12,148 nt of DNA from an uncultured Bacteroidota bacterium (GCA_946480675.1 CAMLKS010000036.1:1-12148); one strand, 5' to 3'; positions 1 through 6,438 are shown, numbered from the stretch's first letter. Notes: generated by a model not told the origin, from the sequence alone. A program made the numbers and translations.

Positions 1-237
1 ATATGGCGTCTTATCTTTAGAGAAGCGCACATCGCGAAATATCCTGAAAATGGAGTCCTTGGGCTTCTGATCGGCCGTTTTAGGCTCATTCTTAGATAGC
101 TTCCCGTGTATATGGGCTACAAATATTTCAAAATCTGCCTTAGCAGCCTCATAGGCAGCGCGGTTGGCATCAAACCAGTTCTTATTGTTGTTCTTTTCCA
201 GCTTGGAAAGGAAATCTAAAGTTGCTTTTTGAAGCAT
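1..237 (-). CDS. DUF2461 family protein, N-terminal part (runs off the window)
   Basis: An open frame of 79 codons reads leftwards from an ATG at 237-235 and is still open at base 1, so only the N-terminus is present. The protein begins MLQKATLDFLSKLEKNNNK and continues with NWFDANRAAYEAAK, a lysine-rich stretch, and then FRDVRFSKDKTPY. The spaced pattern of 'LxxNNxxxWF', 'YE' and 'RDVRFSKDKTPY' is characteristic of the DUF2461 (TIGR02453) family, widespread in bacteria and without an established biochemical role. The start is supported because the family begins about this far upstream of the NN..WF block and no earlier in-frame start looks better. No clear Shine-Dalgarno precedes it, which is normal in Bacteroidota. 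It is divergent from dxr across a 178 bp spacer. The family call is firm; the function is unknown. Confidence 0.85.
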   Translation of the reverse strand, partial: MLQKATLDFLSKLEKNNNKNWFDANRAAYEAAKADFEIFVAHIHGKLSKNEPKTADQKPKDSIFRIFRDVRFSKDKTPY

Positions 238-359
238 GGCAGTGTTGTTAAGATTTATTGAAAAAGCTTTTGGCTGTGCTAATTTAAAGCATATACAGGT
301 TAGCTTTGGCAACTACAATAAATACTTTTCTAATGCGTCTAACCGTGAAGGGTTTAAGT

Positions 360-367
360 TACCTTTG
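360..367 (+). promoter_or_regulatory. Candidate Bacteroidota -7 element upstream of dxr
   Basis: TACCTTTG matches the Bacteroidota -7 consensus TAnnTTTG exactly. It lies 48 bp before the dxr start, which would give a leader of roughly 40 nt. No convincing TTG/TTTG -33 box sits at the usual distance upstream. The rest of the 238-415 spacer shows nothing else that I can support, and no comparable element for the divergent DUF2461 gene. Confidence 0.35.
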
Positions 368-415
368 GGGCGCTGAAAAGCTATATCTGTACTAAACTAT
401 AATATAAGATTACGA

Positions 416-1582
416 ATGACGAGATTGGCAATACTGGGGTCTACAGGTTCTATTGGTACACAGGCACTGGAAGTGGTGGCTGCGCATCCTGAACTGTTCC
501 AGGTAGAGATATTGAGCGCACATAGCAATGCCGAGCTGCTGATAGCGCAGGCAAGGCAGTTTCATCCTAATGCCGTAGTGGTTACCGATGAAACAAAATA
601 TAGTACGGTAAAGGAAGCATTATCTGCCTTGCCGGTAAAAGTGTTTTCGGGTACTACTGCGCTGAGCGATGTAGTGCAGTGGGAAACGGTAGATACAGTA
701 TTGGCAGCTATCGTTGGCATTGCAGGTCTGGAGTCTACATTGGCGGCCGTACAGGCAGGCAAGCGTGTAGCACTGGCCAATAAAGAAACACTGGTAGTAG
801 CGGGAGAGCTGGTAATGCAGGCCGCTGCCGAAAAAGGTGCCGGCATCATACCCGTAGATAGCGAACATTCCGCCATCTTTCAATGCCTGGTGGGCGAGGA
901 TATCCGTAAGATAGAAAAGGTGATACTGACGGCTTCGGGTGGCCCTTTCCTGGGCAGGAAGCCCAACTACCTGGTGAATGTGAAAGCCAGCCATGCACTG
1001 CAGCACCCTAACTGGACCATGGGCGCTAAAATAACCATAGATAGTGCAACTCTTATGAACAAGGGACTAGAGATGATAGAAGCGAAATGGCTCTTCGGTT
1101 TGCAGAATGAGCAGATTGAAGTGGTCGTACATCCGCAATCTATAATCCACTCGCTGGTGCAGTTTGCAGATGGCTCTGTAAAAGCACAGATGGGCTTGCC
1201 CGATATGAAGTTGCCCATACAGTATGCCCTGGCTTTCCCGCAAAGGCTGCAGAACGATTTCAAACGCTTCGACTTTAAAGATTTCAGCAAGCTAACCTTT
1301 GAAGCACCCGACTATAAAACCTTCCGAAACCTGGCACTGGCTAAAGATGCCATGTTTAAAGGGGGTAACACGCCTTGTGTGATGAATGCTGCCAATGAAC
1401 TGGTGGTAAACTCTTTCCTGCAAAACAGGGTGAGCTTTATAGAAATGAGCGAGATCATTGAAAAAGTGATGGAACAGGTAACTTTCATAGAGCATCCTAC
1501 GCTGGAAGACTATCGCCAGTCGGACAAGGATGCACGTATGTATGCTGCCGAACATGTAAAACATAGCCAACTATCACACTAA
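416..1582 (+). CDS. dxr: 1-deoxy-D-xylulose 5-phosphate reductoisomerase
   Basis: This cytosolic enzyme (Dxr/IspC) converts 1-deoxy-D-xylulose 5-phosphate to 2-C-methyl-D-erythritol 4-phosphate with NADPH and a divalent metal, the first committed step of the MEP isoprenoid pathway and the target of fosmidomycin. At 388 residues it has the usual family length. The N-terminal dinucleotide-binding loop GSTGSIG is at residues 8-14. The metal and substrate site is visible as VDSEH (Asp148, Glu150) and MNKGLEMIEA (Glu219), with ASGGPF and the HPNWTMG flexible-loop region between them. The HPQSIIHSLVQF and GLPDMKLPIQYAL blocks are also family-typical. No truncation or odd residue is seen. The start is placed immediately before the nucleotide-binding strand, as in the family. 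rseP follows after 19 bp, suggesting one transcript. Confidence 0.97.
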   Translation: MTRLAILGSTGSIGTQALEVVAAHPELFQVEILSAHSNAELLIAQARQFHPNAVVVTDETKYSTVKEALSALPVKVFSGTTALSDVVQWETVDTVLAAIVGIAGLESTLAAVQAGKRVALANKETLVVAGELVMQAAAEKGAGIIPVDSEHSAIFQCLVGEDIRKIEKVILTASGGPFLGRKPNYLVNVKASHALQHPNWTMGAKITIDSATLMNKGLEMIEAKWLFGLQNEQIEVVVHPQSIIHSLVQFADGSVKAQMGLPDMKLPIQYALAFPQRLQNDFKRFDFKDFSKLTFEAPDYKTFRNLALAKDAMFKGGNTPCVMNAANELVVNSFLQNRVSFIEMSEIIEKVMEQVTFIEHPTLEDYRQSDKDARMYAAEHVKHSQLSH

Positions 1583-1586
1583 ATAT

Positions 1587-1594
1587 TATTTTTG
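1587..1594 (+). promoter_or_regulatory. Possible -7 element just before rseP (near-leaderless transcript)
   Basis: TATTTTTG in the dxr-rseP gap fits TAnnTTTG and ends 7 nt before the rseP ATG. If used, transcription would begin at or next to the start codon, giving rseP its own near-leaderless transcript besides read-through from dxr. No -33 box is evident and the region is AT-rich, so a chance match is quite possible. Confidence 0.25.
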
Positions 1595-1601
1595 CGATAT
1601 C

Positions 1602-2981
1602 ATGCTTTTAAATAGTCTATTATTGATGTCTGGTGGCCTTGTTCAGGCGCTCCAGTTACTCGCTGCCTTATCACTGCTTATATTACTTCATGAATTTGGC
1701 CATTACTTCTTTGCACGCCTCTTTAAAACAAGGGTAGAGAAGTTTTACCTGTTCTTCGATTTCCTTTTTCCTTTCCCCGGTTTGCTCAATTTTTCTTTGT
1801 TCAAAAAGAAGAAAGGTGATACCGAATATGGGCTGGGATGGTTTCCTTTAGGTGGCTATGTAAAAATAGCAGGCATGGTAGATGAGAGCATGGATAAAGA
1901 AGCCATGAAACTACCACCGCAAGACTGGGAATACCGCTCTAAAAAACCGTGGCAAAGGCTTTTCATCATGCTGGGTGGTATCATCATGAATGTGTTGGTG
2001 GCTATAGGTATTTATGCATTGATATTTGGTGTGTGGGGTGAAGAGTATTTGCCGGTGCAGAATGCGAAGTATGGTATAATGGTAGATAGCGTAGGCGAGA
2101 GCATTGGCCTGCGCAATGGTGATATGGTACTGGCAGTAGACGGCAAACAAGTAACGAGGTTCAATAAGATAGTGCCGGAAATGATATTCAATGAGGCGAA
2201 GTCCATAACTGTAAACAGGAATGGCCAGCCCGTAACAGTACCGATACCGGAAGGTACGGTGCGTAAGATCATTAAAGCACAGCGCAATACTTTCATACAG
2301 CCGCGCGTACCTGTTGTGATAGCCGAAGTGTCTGACAAATCGGAAGCCGGTAAAATGGGCCTGAAAGCAAGCGATAGCATCATCAGCGTAAATGGCCAGC
2401 CTGTATTCTTTTACGATGAGTTTGAGAAAATAAAACGTGCTTCTGCCAATCAGCCTATTGCACTGGGTGTGATACGCAATGGTGAGCAACTGCAACTGAC
2501 AGGTAAGGTGCCCGAAACAAAGATATTAGGCTTTGCCCCTTCCGGCCCTGCTGTCTTCTTTGCGTACGATAAGATAAAGTATAACCCGATAGAAGCTGTG
2601 GGTAAAGGCTTTACTTACACCTTCGACCAGATAGCTAACTACTGGCGCCAACTGAAGCTTATTTTTACATCTAAAGAAATCAAAGCATCTGAAAGTGTAG
2701 GTGGTATCGTTAGCTTCGGTAAGATGTTCTCACCGGTGTTCGACTGGCAGGACTTCCTGATGTTGACAGCCTTTGTATCTATCATACTGGCGGTGATGAA
2801 CCTGTTGCCTGTACCCGGCCTGGATGGCGGTTATGTTATCTTCCTATTGTTTGAAATGATATCGGGCCGCAAGGTGAATGATAAAGTGATGGAATATGCT
2901 ACTACCGTAGGCCTTGTTCTACTATTGGCCCTTATGGTATATGCCAATGGCCTTGACATATTCAGGCTTTTCAAAAACTAG
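1602..2981 (+). CDS. rseP: RseP-type site-2 intramembrane zinc metalloprotease
   Basis: This is an inner-membrane protease of the M50/site-2 family, which cleaves membrane segments of anti-sigma factors and remnant signal peptides. The zinc site HEFGH is at residues 30-34 inside the first hydrophobic segment. The second active-site block, NLLPVPGLDGG (residues 400-410, Asp408 being the expected third zinc ligand), sits in a C-terminal transmembrane segment and is followed by a last hydrophobic helix. A hydrophobic segment near residues 120-145 precedes two PDZ-like modules: one around DSVGESIGLRNGDMVLAVDG and one around SEAGKMGLKASDSIISVNG. Two PDZ modules match RseP rather than single-PDZ relatives. 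The 459 residues fit the family. An alternative start at Met9 exists, but Met1 leaves a complete first membrane segment. Substrates in this organism are not evident; no anti-sigma factor is encoded in the window. The stop codon interlocks with that of the convergent deacetylase gene. Confidence 0.93.
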   Translation: MLLNSLLLMSGGLVQALQLLAALSLLILLHEFGHYFFARLFKTRVEKFYLFFDFLFPFPGLLNFSLFKKKKGDTEYGLGWFPLGGYVKIAGMVDESMDKEAMKLPPQDWEYRSKKPWQRLFIMLGGIIMNVLVAIGIYALIFGVWGEEYLPVQNAKYGIMVDSVGESIGLRNGDMVLAVDGKQVTRFNKIVPEMIFNEAKSITVNRNGQPVTVPIPEGTVRKIIKAQRNTFIQPRVPVVIAEVSDKSEAGKMGLKASDSIISVNGQPVFFYDEFEKIKRASANQPIALGVIRNGEQLQLTGKVPETKILGFAPSGPAVFFAYDKIKYNPIEAVGKGFTYTFDQIANYWRQLKLIFTSKEIKASESVGGIVSFGKMFSPVFDWQDFLMLTAFVSIILAVMNLLPVPGLDGGYVIFLLFEMISGRKVNDKVMEYATTVGLVLLLALMVYANGLDIFRLFKN

Positions 2982-3883
2982 AGTTCAAATATCTCTTTTG
3001 CAGCCTTAAAGGTATTGCAGTGGGCGGTTACTATATCTTTTACCAAAGGTGAGTAACCGCCTCCCATTGCTACGGCAACCGGTATACCATGCTGCCTGCA
3101 CAGGTTGAATACGATCTCATCTCTCTGGCGGCAGTCGGCTATGCTTAGTTTCATCTTTCCGTACTTATCTGTGGCCAATACATCTACCCCTGATAGGTAG
3201 AAGATAACATCGGGCACTACCTGTTGTATTAATACAGGTAAATGCTGCTGCAGGATAGTCAGGTACATTTCTCCATCTATGCCATCGGGCAGGCCTATAT
3301 CCAGATGGCTCTGCTCTTTATGAAAGGGATAATTGTGCTGCCCGTGCATGCTGAAGGTGAATACATCGGTACGGCCTTTAAACAGTGCCGCCGTGCCATT
3401 GCCCTGGTGCACATCCAGGTCTACTATCAGTATACGCTTTGCCAGGTCACGATGCAGCAGGTAATTAGCAGCTACCGCAAAATCATTCAGCAGGCAAAAG
3501 CCTTCTCCCTTATTGGCAAAGGCATGGTGGGTGCCGCCTGCTACATTCAGCGATACGCCATACTGCATAGCATACCTGGCACAATCTATAGTACCCTGGC
3601 ATATGGTTACCTCACGCATTACTAATGTTTCAGATAGCGGGAAGCCGATGGCGCGCATCTCCCTGTCTGTAAGTTGCAGGTGCTGCATACGGTGCCAATA
3701 GTCGGCATCATGCGTCAGCAATATAGTGGCTTCATCTACCGGTGCAGGTACAAAGAGGTTAGCTTGAGTGATGACACCTTCATACATCAATTGTCCCGGT
3801 ATCAGCTCATACTTTTCCATAGGAAAGCGATGGCCGGCAGGTAGCGGATGTGCGTATAGGCTATGGTAGGCTATTTTCAGCAT
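2978..3883 (-). CDS. Histone deacetylase superfamily zinc-dependent deacetylase (HDAC11/class IV-like)
   Basis: The 301-residue protein carries the full catalytic core of the arginase/deacetylase fold: GGTHHAF with the His119-His120 pair, GFCLLND, the zinc motif DLDVHQGNG (Asp157, His159), SGVDVLATD with the likely third zinc ligand Asp234, and GGGYS with the transition-state Tyr277. All expected residues are present, so it should be active. The short, single-domain layout and the GFCLLND/DLDVHQGNG wording resemble bacterial class IV (HDAC11-like) proteins more than acetoin-utilisation AcuC. The substrate is unknown; in bacteria these enzymes may act on acetylated small molecules, acyl-lysines or polyamines. 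It has no signal peptide and is probably cytosolic. It is convergent with rseP, sharing a CTAG at the stops, and divergent from ssrA. It appears to be a monocistronic gene. Confidence 0.9.
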   Translation of the reverse strand: MLKIAYHSLYAHPLPAGHRFPMEKYELIPGQLMYEGVITQANLFVPAPVDEATILLTHDADYWHRMQHLQLTDREMRAIGFPLSETLVMREVTICQGTIDCARYAMQYGVSLNVAGGTHHAFANKGEGFCLLNDFAVAANYLLHRDLAKRILIVDLDVHQGNGTAALFKGRTDVFTFSMHGQHNYPFHKEQSHLDIGLPDGIDGEMYLTILQQHLPVLIQQVVPDVIFYLSGVDVLATDKYGKMKLSIADCRQRDEIVFNLCRQHGIPVAVAMGGGYSPLVKDIVTAHCNTFKAAKEIFEL

Positions 3884-3891
3884 GTGCGGTG

Positions 3892-3899
3892 CAAATATC
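3892..3899 (-). promoter_or_regulatory. Possible -7 element of the deacetylase gene
   Basis: Read on the minus strand, GATATTTG has one mismatch to TAnnTTTG and ends 8 nt before the ATG at 3883, almost the same geometry as the element before rseP. A TTG at 3917-3915 lies 15 nt upstream, a little short of the usual -33 spacing. Use would give a near-leaderless mRNA. Confidence 0.25.
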
Positions 3900-3938
3900 C
3901 GGCATTCATTTTAACAATATTAAATCGGTACTTGTTTG

Positions 3939-3946
3939 TACCTTTG
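3939..3946 (+). promoter_or_regulatory. Candidate -7 element of the ssrA promoter
   Basis: TACCTTTG is an exact match to the TAnnTTTG -7 consensus and is identical to the element before dxr. It sits 53 bp before the mature tmRNA 5' end, so a short leader would be transcribed and removed by RNase P. A convincing -33 box is not seen at the expected distance. Confidence 0.45.
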
Positions 3947-3950
3947 CATT

Positions 3951-3976
3951 AGTTCTTTGATATTTTACTAAGAACT
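3951..3976 (+). promoter_or_regulatory. boxA-like leader element inside an inverted repeat, upstream of ssrA
   Basis: AGTTCTT (3951-3957) and AAGAACT (3970-3976) form a perfect 7 bp inverted repeat with a 12 nt spacer. The left arm and its extension read GTTCTTTGA, which resembles the boxA-type sequence found in the leaders of Bacteroidota rRNA operons (E. coli boxA is TGCTCTTTA). It lies between the -7 element and the mature tmRNA, so it would be in the pre-tmRNA leader. A role in Nus-factor antitermination or leader processing is inferred, not shown. Confidence 0.4.
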
Positions 3977-3999
3977 GCCAACTGTAATGGTTGTGCCTT

Positions 4000-4364
4000 G
4001 GGGCCGACTGGTTTTGACAGCATAGGGCAGGGTAAGTAAGCATGCCGTGCGTTGGATAATTAGCACGTAAATCTGAATATTCAACTTTTGAATGGCGAAT
4101 CTAATTACGCCATGGCTGCCTAATTTAATTTAGCGCAACCATTTTGGCCGCGGAAGGCTTTGGCCTGTTGACGTCTCCGCCGCCTAACTCAACTCTCAAT
4201 AGGATCATGCCTGTATTGCTGCGGTGCAGGTATGAAACTCAGCAGCTAGGAGGTTTGTAGGTTTGTCCTGCTCCGGCACGCTTCCGAAATCAAATTCAGG
4301 AATACGCATGTAGAAAGCTTATTGGGCATATGTTTGGACGCGGGTTCGAATCCCGCCGGTTCCA
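4000..4364 (+). ncRNA. ssrA: Transfer-messenger RNA (tmRNA, SsrA)
   Basis: tmRNA rescues stalled ribosomes with SmpB and adds a degradation tag to the unfinished protein. The 5' acceptor strand GGGGCCG (4000-4006) pairs with CGGTTCC (4357-4363), including two G-U pairs, and is followed by the typical GACTGGTTTTGAC start region. The T-arm is a 5 bp stem (4340-4344 with 4352-4356) closing the loop TTCGAAT. The tag frame is GGC at 4094 to TAA at 4121-4123 and encodes GESNYAMAA, the expected hydrophobic -AA ending. The discriminator A at 4364 is followed by CAA, so the CCA tail is not encoded and must be added by CCA nucleotidyltransferase. At 365 nt it is a normal one-piece tmRNA. Pseudoknots were not folded individually. 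Confidence 0.97.
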
Positions 4365-4371
4365 CAAAATG

Positions 4372-4404
4372 AAATCTTGCAAGCTATGTTTGCAAGATTT
4401 TTTT
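4372..4404 (+). terminator. Intrinsic terminator of ssrA
   Basis: An 11 bp perfect stem (4372-4382 with 4390-4400) closes a 7 nt loop. The right arm ends in TTT, followed by TTTT, making a continuous T7 run. It begins 7 nt after the last tmRNA base. Confidence 0.88.
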
Positions 4405-4429
4405 GTTTACGGTAGGATTGTTATGTTTA
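4402..4429 (+). promoter_or_regulatory. Weak promoter candidate for the Imm32-like gene
   Basis: TTTG at 4402-4405, within the ssrA terminator T-run, and TATGTTTA at 4422-4429 (one mismatch to TAnnTTTG) are separated by 16 nt, slightly shorter than usual. The -7-like element ends 24 nt before the ATG. It is offered because the terminator upstream implies that the gene needs its own promoter. Confidence 0.28.
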
Positions 4430-4453
4430 GATGTTCAACCTAAAGCATTAACT

Positions 4454-4795
4454 ATGAAAAGAGTTCCATCTCTCATAAAAGGACATTTAGATATAAAGGT
4501 AGTAGAGGAGGAAGATGAATTTGAGGGTGAAATAAGCAAGTGGAATGAGGTTTATATCCATGGTGACCCAGACGGCTTGAAATCGTTAGGCAAGCTGTTG
4601 CTATATCTCGCCGACCTTGACCAGACTAAAGATCCAAGCCTGCCGGTAGGGGCAAGAGAACACTATCATTTAAGGCCCGGCCTGGAATTGGCGGCCGGTT
4701 CACATCAGGTTATTGTAGGGCGCTTAGACGCCAAAGGCACAGGAGAATTCTATTCGGGCTATACTGCTCGAAAACTTAAGAAGAATATGCAGTAG
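4454..4795 (+). CDS. Small Imm32-like (immunity protein 32 family-like) protein
   Basis: This 113-residue soluble protein starts MKRVPSLIKGHLDIKVVEEE. I chose the ATG at 4454. An in-frame extension to a TTG at 4403 would start inside the ssrA terminator and adds no recognisable residues. The core GDPDGLKSLGKLLLYLADLD, followed by REHYHLRPG and LAAGSHQVIVGRL, resembles the Imm32 pattern of a 'G(D/N)xEGL..LA..L..LA' helix, then 'H.HL.P', then 'L..GS..L.I.R'. Imm32 proteins are predicted antidotes in contact-dependent polymorphic toxin systems, although many occur alone. It has no signal peptide or membrane segment, consistent with cytosolic action. The charged N-terminus (EEEDEFEGE) is notable. 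No toxin is encoded next to it: ssrA lies on one side and a convergent sigma-factor gene on the other. The family match is from memory of the motif and moderately sure; function is inferred. Confidence 0.6.
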   Translation: MKRVPSLIKGHLDIKVVEEEDEFEGEISKWNEVYIHGDPDGLKSLGKLLLYLADLDQTKDPSLPVGAREHYHLRPGLELAAGSHQVIVGRLDAKGTGEFYSGYTARKLKKNMQ

Positions 4796-4813
4796 CGTAA
4801 AATAATTGGTATA

Positions 4814-6052
4814 CTATTCCGATTGCATAGCTTCTATCTTTCGTTTTATCTCTGCACGTTCCGGCGCTGTCTTGGCTAGTTGTAATGCTTTATCGAGATA
4901 CATTATCGCTTGGCGTTTATCATCGTGGCTGTATAGTTCGCCCAACAGCAGGAAATAGAAAAGGCTATTATCTGGCTCCAATGCCTGTGCAGCAGCTATT
5001 GCGGCTTCATGCCCTTCTAACTTGTAAAGCGCATATATCCTGCTCATAGCCACACCCGGCGAATAATTAATCTCCAGCAGTCTATCGTATGTATGAAATA
5101 TGTCTGTCCACTTTTCCGGGCTATCTTCTTTTACACAATGCCAATAGGCTATTCTTGCTTCCAGGTGGTAAGATGTGATTTCATTTCCCTCTGTAGCTTT
5201 CAGCATATAATACTTGCCCCGGTTTATCAGCTCCTTATCCCACAGTGTTTCGTCCTGTTCTTCATACAATACCAGTGTGTCATCATCGCGCAGGCGTGCA
5301 TCAAACCGCGATGCATGAAAGCACATCAGCGCCAATAAGGCGTTGGTTTTTGGGAGATTAGTCTTATCATATTCAATAAGCATCAGTGCCAGGCGCATGG
5401 CTTCCAGGCATAAATCTTTACGCAACACCTCATTCTGTGTTTTGGAATAATAGCCTTCGCTGAATAGCAGGTATATGATGTGCAACACCGTATCTATACG
5501 TTGTGCTATTTCATGTGCAGGTGGTAATTCCATACGGATGTTTTCCGTACGCAGTTTTTCCTTTGCCCTGAAAAGCCTTTTATTGATGGTTTCTTTATTG
5601 CTAAAGAATGCTTCTGCAATTTCATCTATGCCAAAGCCGCAAAGGATGCGTAACGCAAGCCCTATCTGTGCCTCGCTGGCGATGGCAGGGTTGCATACGG
5701 CAAACATCATCTGCAGCTGACTGTCTTTGATATTGCCGGGAGAGAAATCTAGCACGGCTTCTTCATAGTGCTGTTGGCTGCTTTTTATATGCGGCAATAC
5801 TTTTTGCTCCAATATCTTATTCCTGCGAAAGTGGGATAGGGTTTTCTGTTTGGCCACAGTATAGAGCCAGGCCACAGGATTTTGTGGTATGCCCTTAAAG
5901 CTCCAGCTTTCAGCAGCTGTAAGGAAGGTCTCGCTCACTATATCTTCTGCCGTTTCAATATGCTGCAGGCCGAACTGGTTACTGATGACAGCTACCATTT
6001 TGGCAAATTCCTGCTGAAACAGCTGCTTTAAAGATATGCTTGCGTCTTCCAT
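4814..6052 (-). CDS. ECF42-type RNA polymerase sigma factor with TPR-like C-terminal extension (DUF6596)
   Basis: At 412 residues this is about twice the length of a simple ECF sigma factor. Region 2 covers roughly residues 8-80 (AEDIVSETFLTAAESW, then NPVAWLYTVAKQKTLSHFRR). Region 4 covers about 110-168 (LALRILCGFGIDEIAEAFF, then INKRLFRAKEKLR). The C-terminal half has the conserved blocks of the ECF42/DUF6596 group: IIYLLFSEGYYS (192-203), ALLALMCFHASRFDAR followed by YEEQDETLWDKELI, and YHLEARIAYWHC. It ends in TPR-like helices around residues 345-405 (FYFLLLGELY, then AIMYLDKALQLA). In ECF42 proteins studied in Streptomyces the C-terminal extension is needed for activity, replacing an anti-sigma factor. 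None is seen here. The gene is third in an operon behind a DGPF protein and an AhpD-like protein. Its ATG directly follows a hairpin and T6 run. The signal it answers is unknown. Confidence 0.9.
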   Translation of the reverse strand: MEDASISLKQLFQQEFAKMVAVISNQFGLQHIETAEDIVSETFLTAAESWSFKGIPQNPVAWLYTVAKQKTLSHFRRNKILEQKVLPHIKSSQQHYEEAVLDFSPGNIKDSQLQMMFAVCNPAIASEAQIGLALRILCGFGIDEIAEAFFSNKETINKRLFRAKEKLRTENIRMELPPAHEIAQRIDTVLHIIYLLFSEGYYSKTQNEVLRKDLCLEAMRLALMLIEYDKTNLPKTNALLALMCFHASRFDARLRDDDTLVLYEEQDETLWDKELINRGKYYMLKATEGNEITSYHLEARIAYWHCVKEDSPEKWTDIFHTYDRLLEINYSPGVAMSRIYALYKLEGHEAAIAAAQALEPDNSLFYFLLLGELYSHDDKRQAIMYLDKALQLAKTAPERAEIKRKIEAMQSE

Positions 6053-6087
6053 AAAAAAGGAGAACCCATTGTGGCTGCAATGGGTTC
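6053..6087 (-). terminator. Terminator-like hairpin with T-run abutting the sigma-factor start codon
   Basis: On the minus strand a perfect 10 bp stem, GAACCCATTG (6087-6078) with CAATGGGTTC (6071-6062), closes a 6 nt loop and is followed by TCC and then TTTTTT (6058-6053). The next base is the A of the sigma ATG at 6052. The structure lies inside the 44 bp gap between the DGPF gene and the sigma gene. It looks like an intrinsic terminator or attenuator, but three bases separate the stem from the T-run, so efficiency may be partial. It could also occlude ribosome binding. Confidence 0.6.
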
Positions 6088-6096
6088 GGTATGTTT

Positions 6097-6438
6097 TTAT
6101 TGTACTAATATCGGCCTTATTTCTACACTGCCGCCTTCATCCAGTACCGGGCAGCCGTGTGCCAATGTGGTGGCTTCATCCAGGTTCTCGGCCTTTATCA
6201 TTATCAGGCCGCCCAGCCGTTCTTTTATCTCTACAAACGGGCCGTCTGTTATAACGCCACCTGCTTTCAATACCTTGCCCTCCTGCGTGAGACGCAGTGG
6301 CTTGCCATCCACACGGCCTTGTGCTGCCATGCCGCCTATCCAGTCCTGCCACCTTTTTATCAGGGCTTCCATCTCGGTAGGCGAAATATTGCTGTTGTCT
6401 AGGTTGGGCCTGCGAAATAATAATGCAAAATCTTTCAT
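6097..6438 (-). CDS. YCII-related / DGPF domain protein
   Basis: The 113-residue soluble protein has the DGPF family signature: MKDFALLFRRP at the start, W-x-x-W(I)GGMAAQGRV (residues 30-43), VITDGPFVEIKERLGG with DGPF at 65-68, and IKAENLDEATTLAHGCPVL towards the end. The fold is the ferredoxin-like dimeric alpha/beta barrel of YciI. Family members lack an agreed reaction, though the fold is used in small-molecule enzymes, and the conserved Asp of DGPF is a candidate active-site residue. DGPF genes are the hallmark neighbours of ECF41/ECF42 sigma genes and are expected to be their targets. Here it is the middle gene of an operon, 43 bp after the AhpD-like gene and 44 bp before the sigma gene. 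No feature looks degraded. Confidence 0.9.
   Translation of the reverse strand: MKDFALLFRRPNLDNSNISPTEMEALIKRWQDWIGGMAAQGRVDGKPLRLTQEGKVLKAGGVITDGPFVEIKERLGGLIMIKAENLDEATTLAHGCPVLDEGGSVEIRPILVQ

Noticed and set aside
562..1570. Several minus-strand open frames opposite dxr (562-876, 620-1006, 967-1290, 1292-1570)
   Set aside because: They are antisense to a complete, motif-confirmed enzyme, have no recognisable family pattern, and have low-complexity or cysteine-rich composition typical of shadow frames.
1911..2495. Long 194-codon minus-strand frame opposite rseP
   Set aside because: The translation is rich in Tyr, His and Arg and shows no domain pattern, while the opposite strand encodes an intact RseP with both catalytic motifs.
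4330..4366. tmRNA 3' end as an attachment site for an integrated element
   Set aside because: I saw no second copy of the T-arm/acceptor sequence and no integrase in the window, so there is no evidence for an inserted element here.
4403..4453. N-terminal extension of the Imm32-like protein from a TTG at 4403
   Set aside because: It would begin within the T-run of the ssrA terminator and add 17 residues that do not look conserved; the ATG at 4454 is preferable.
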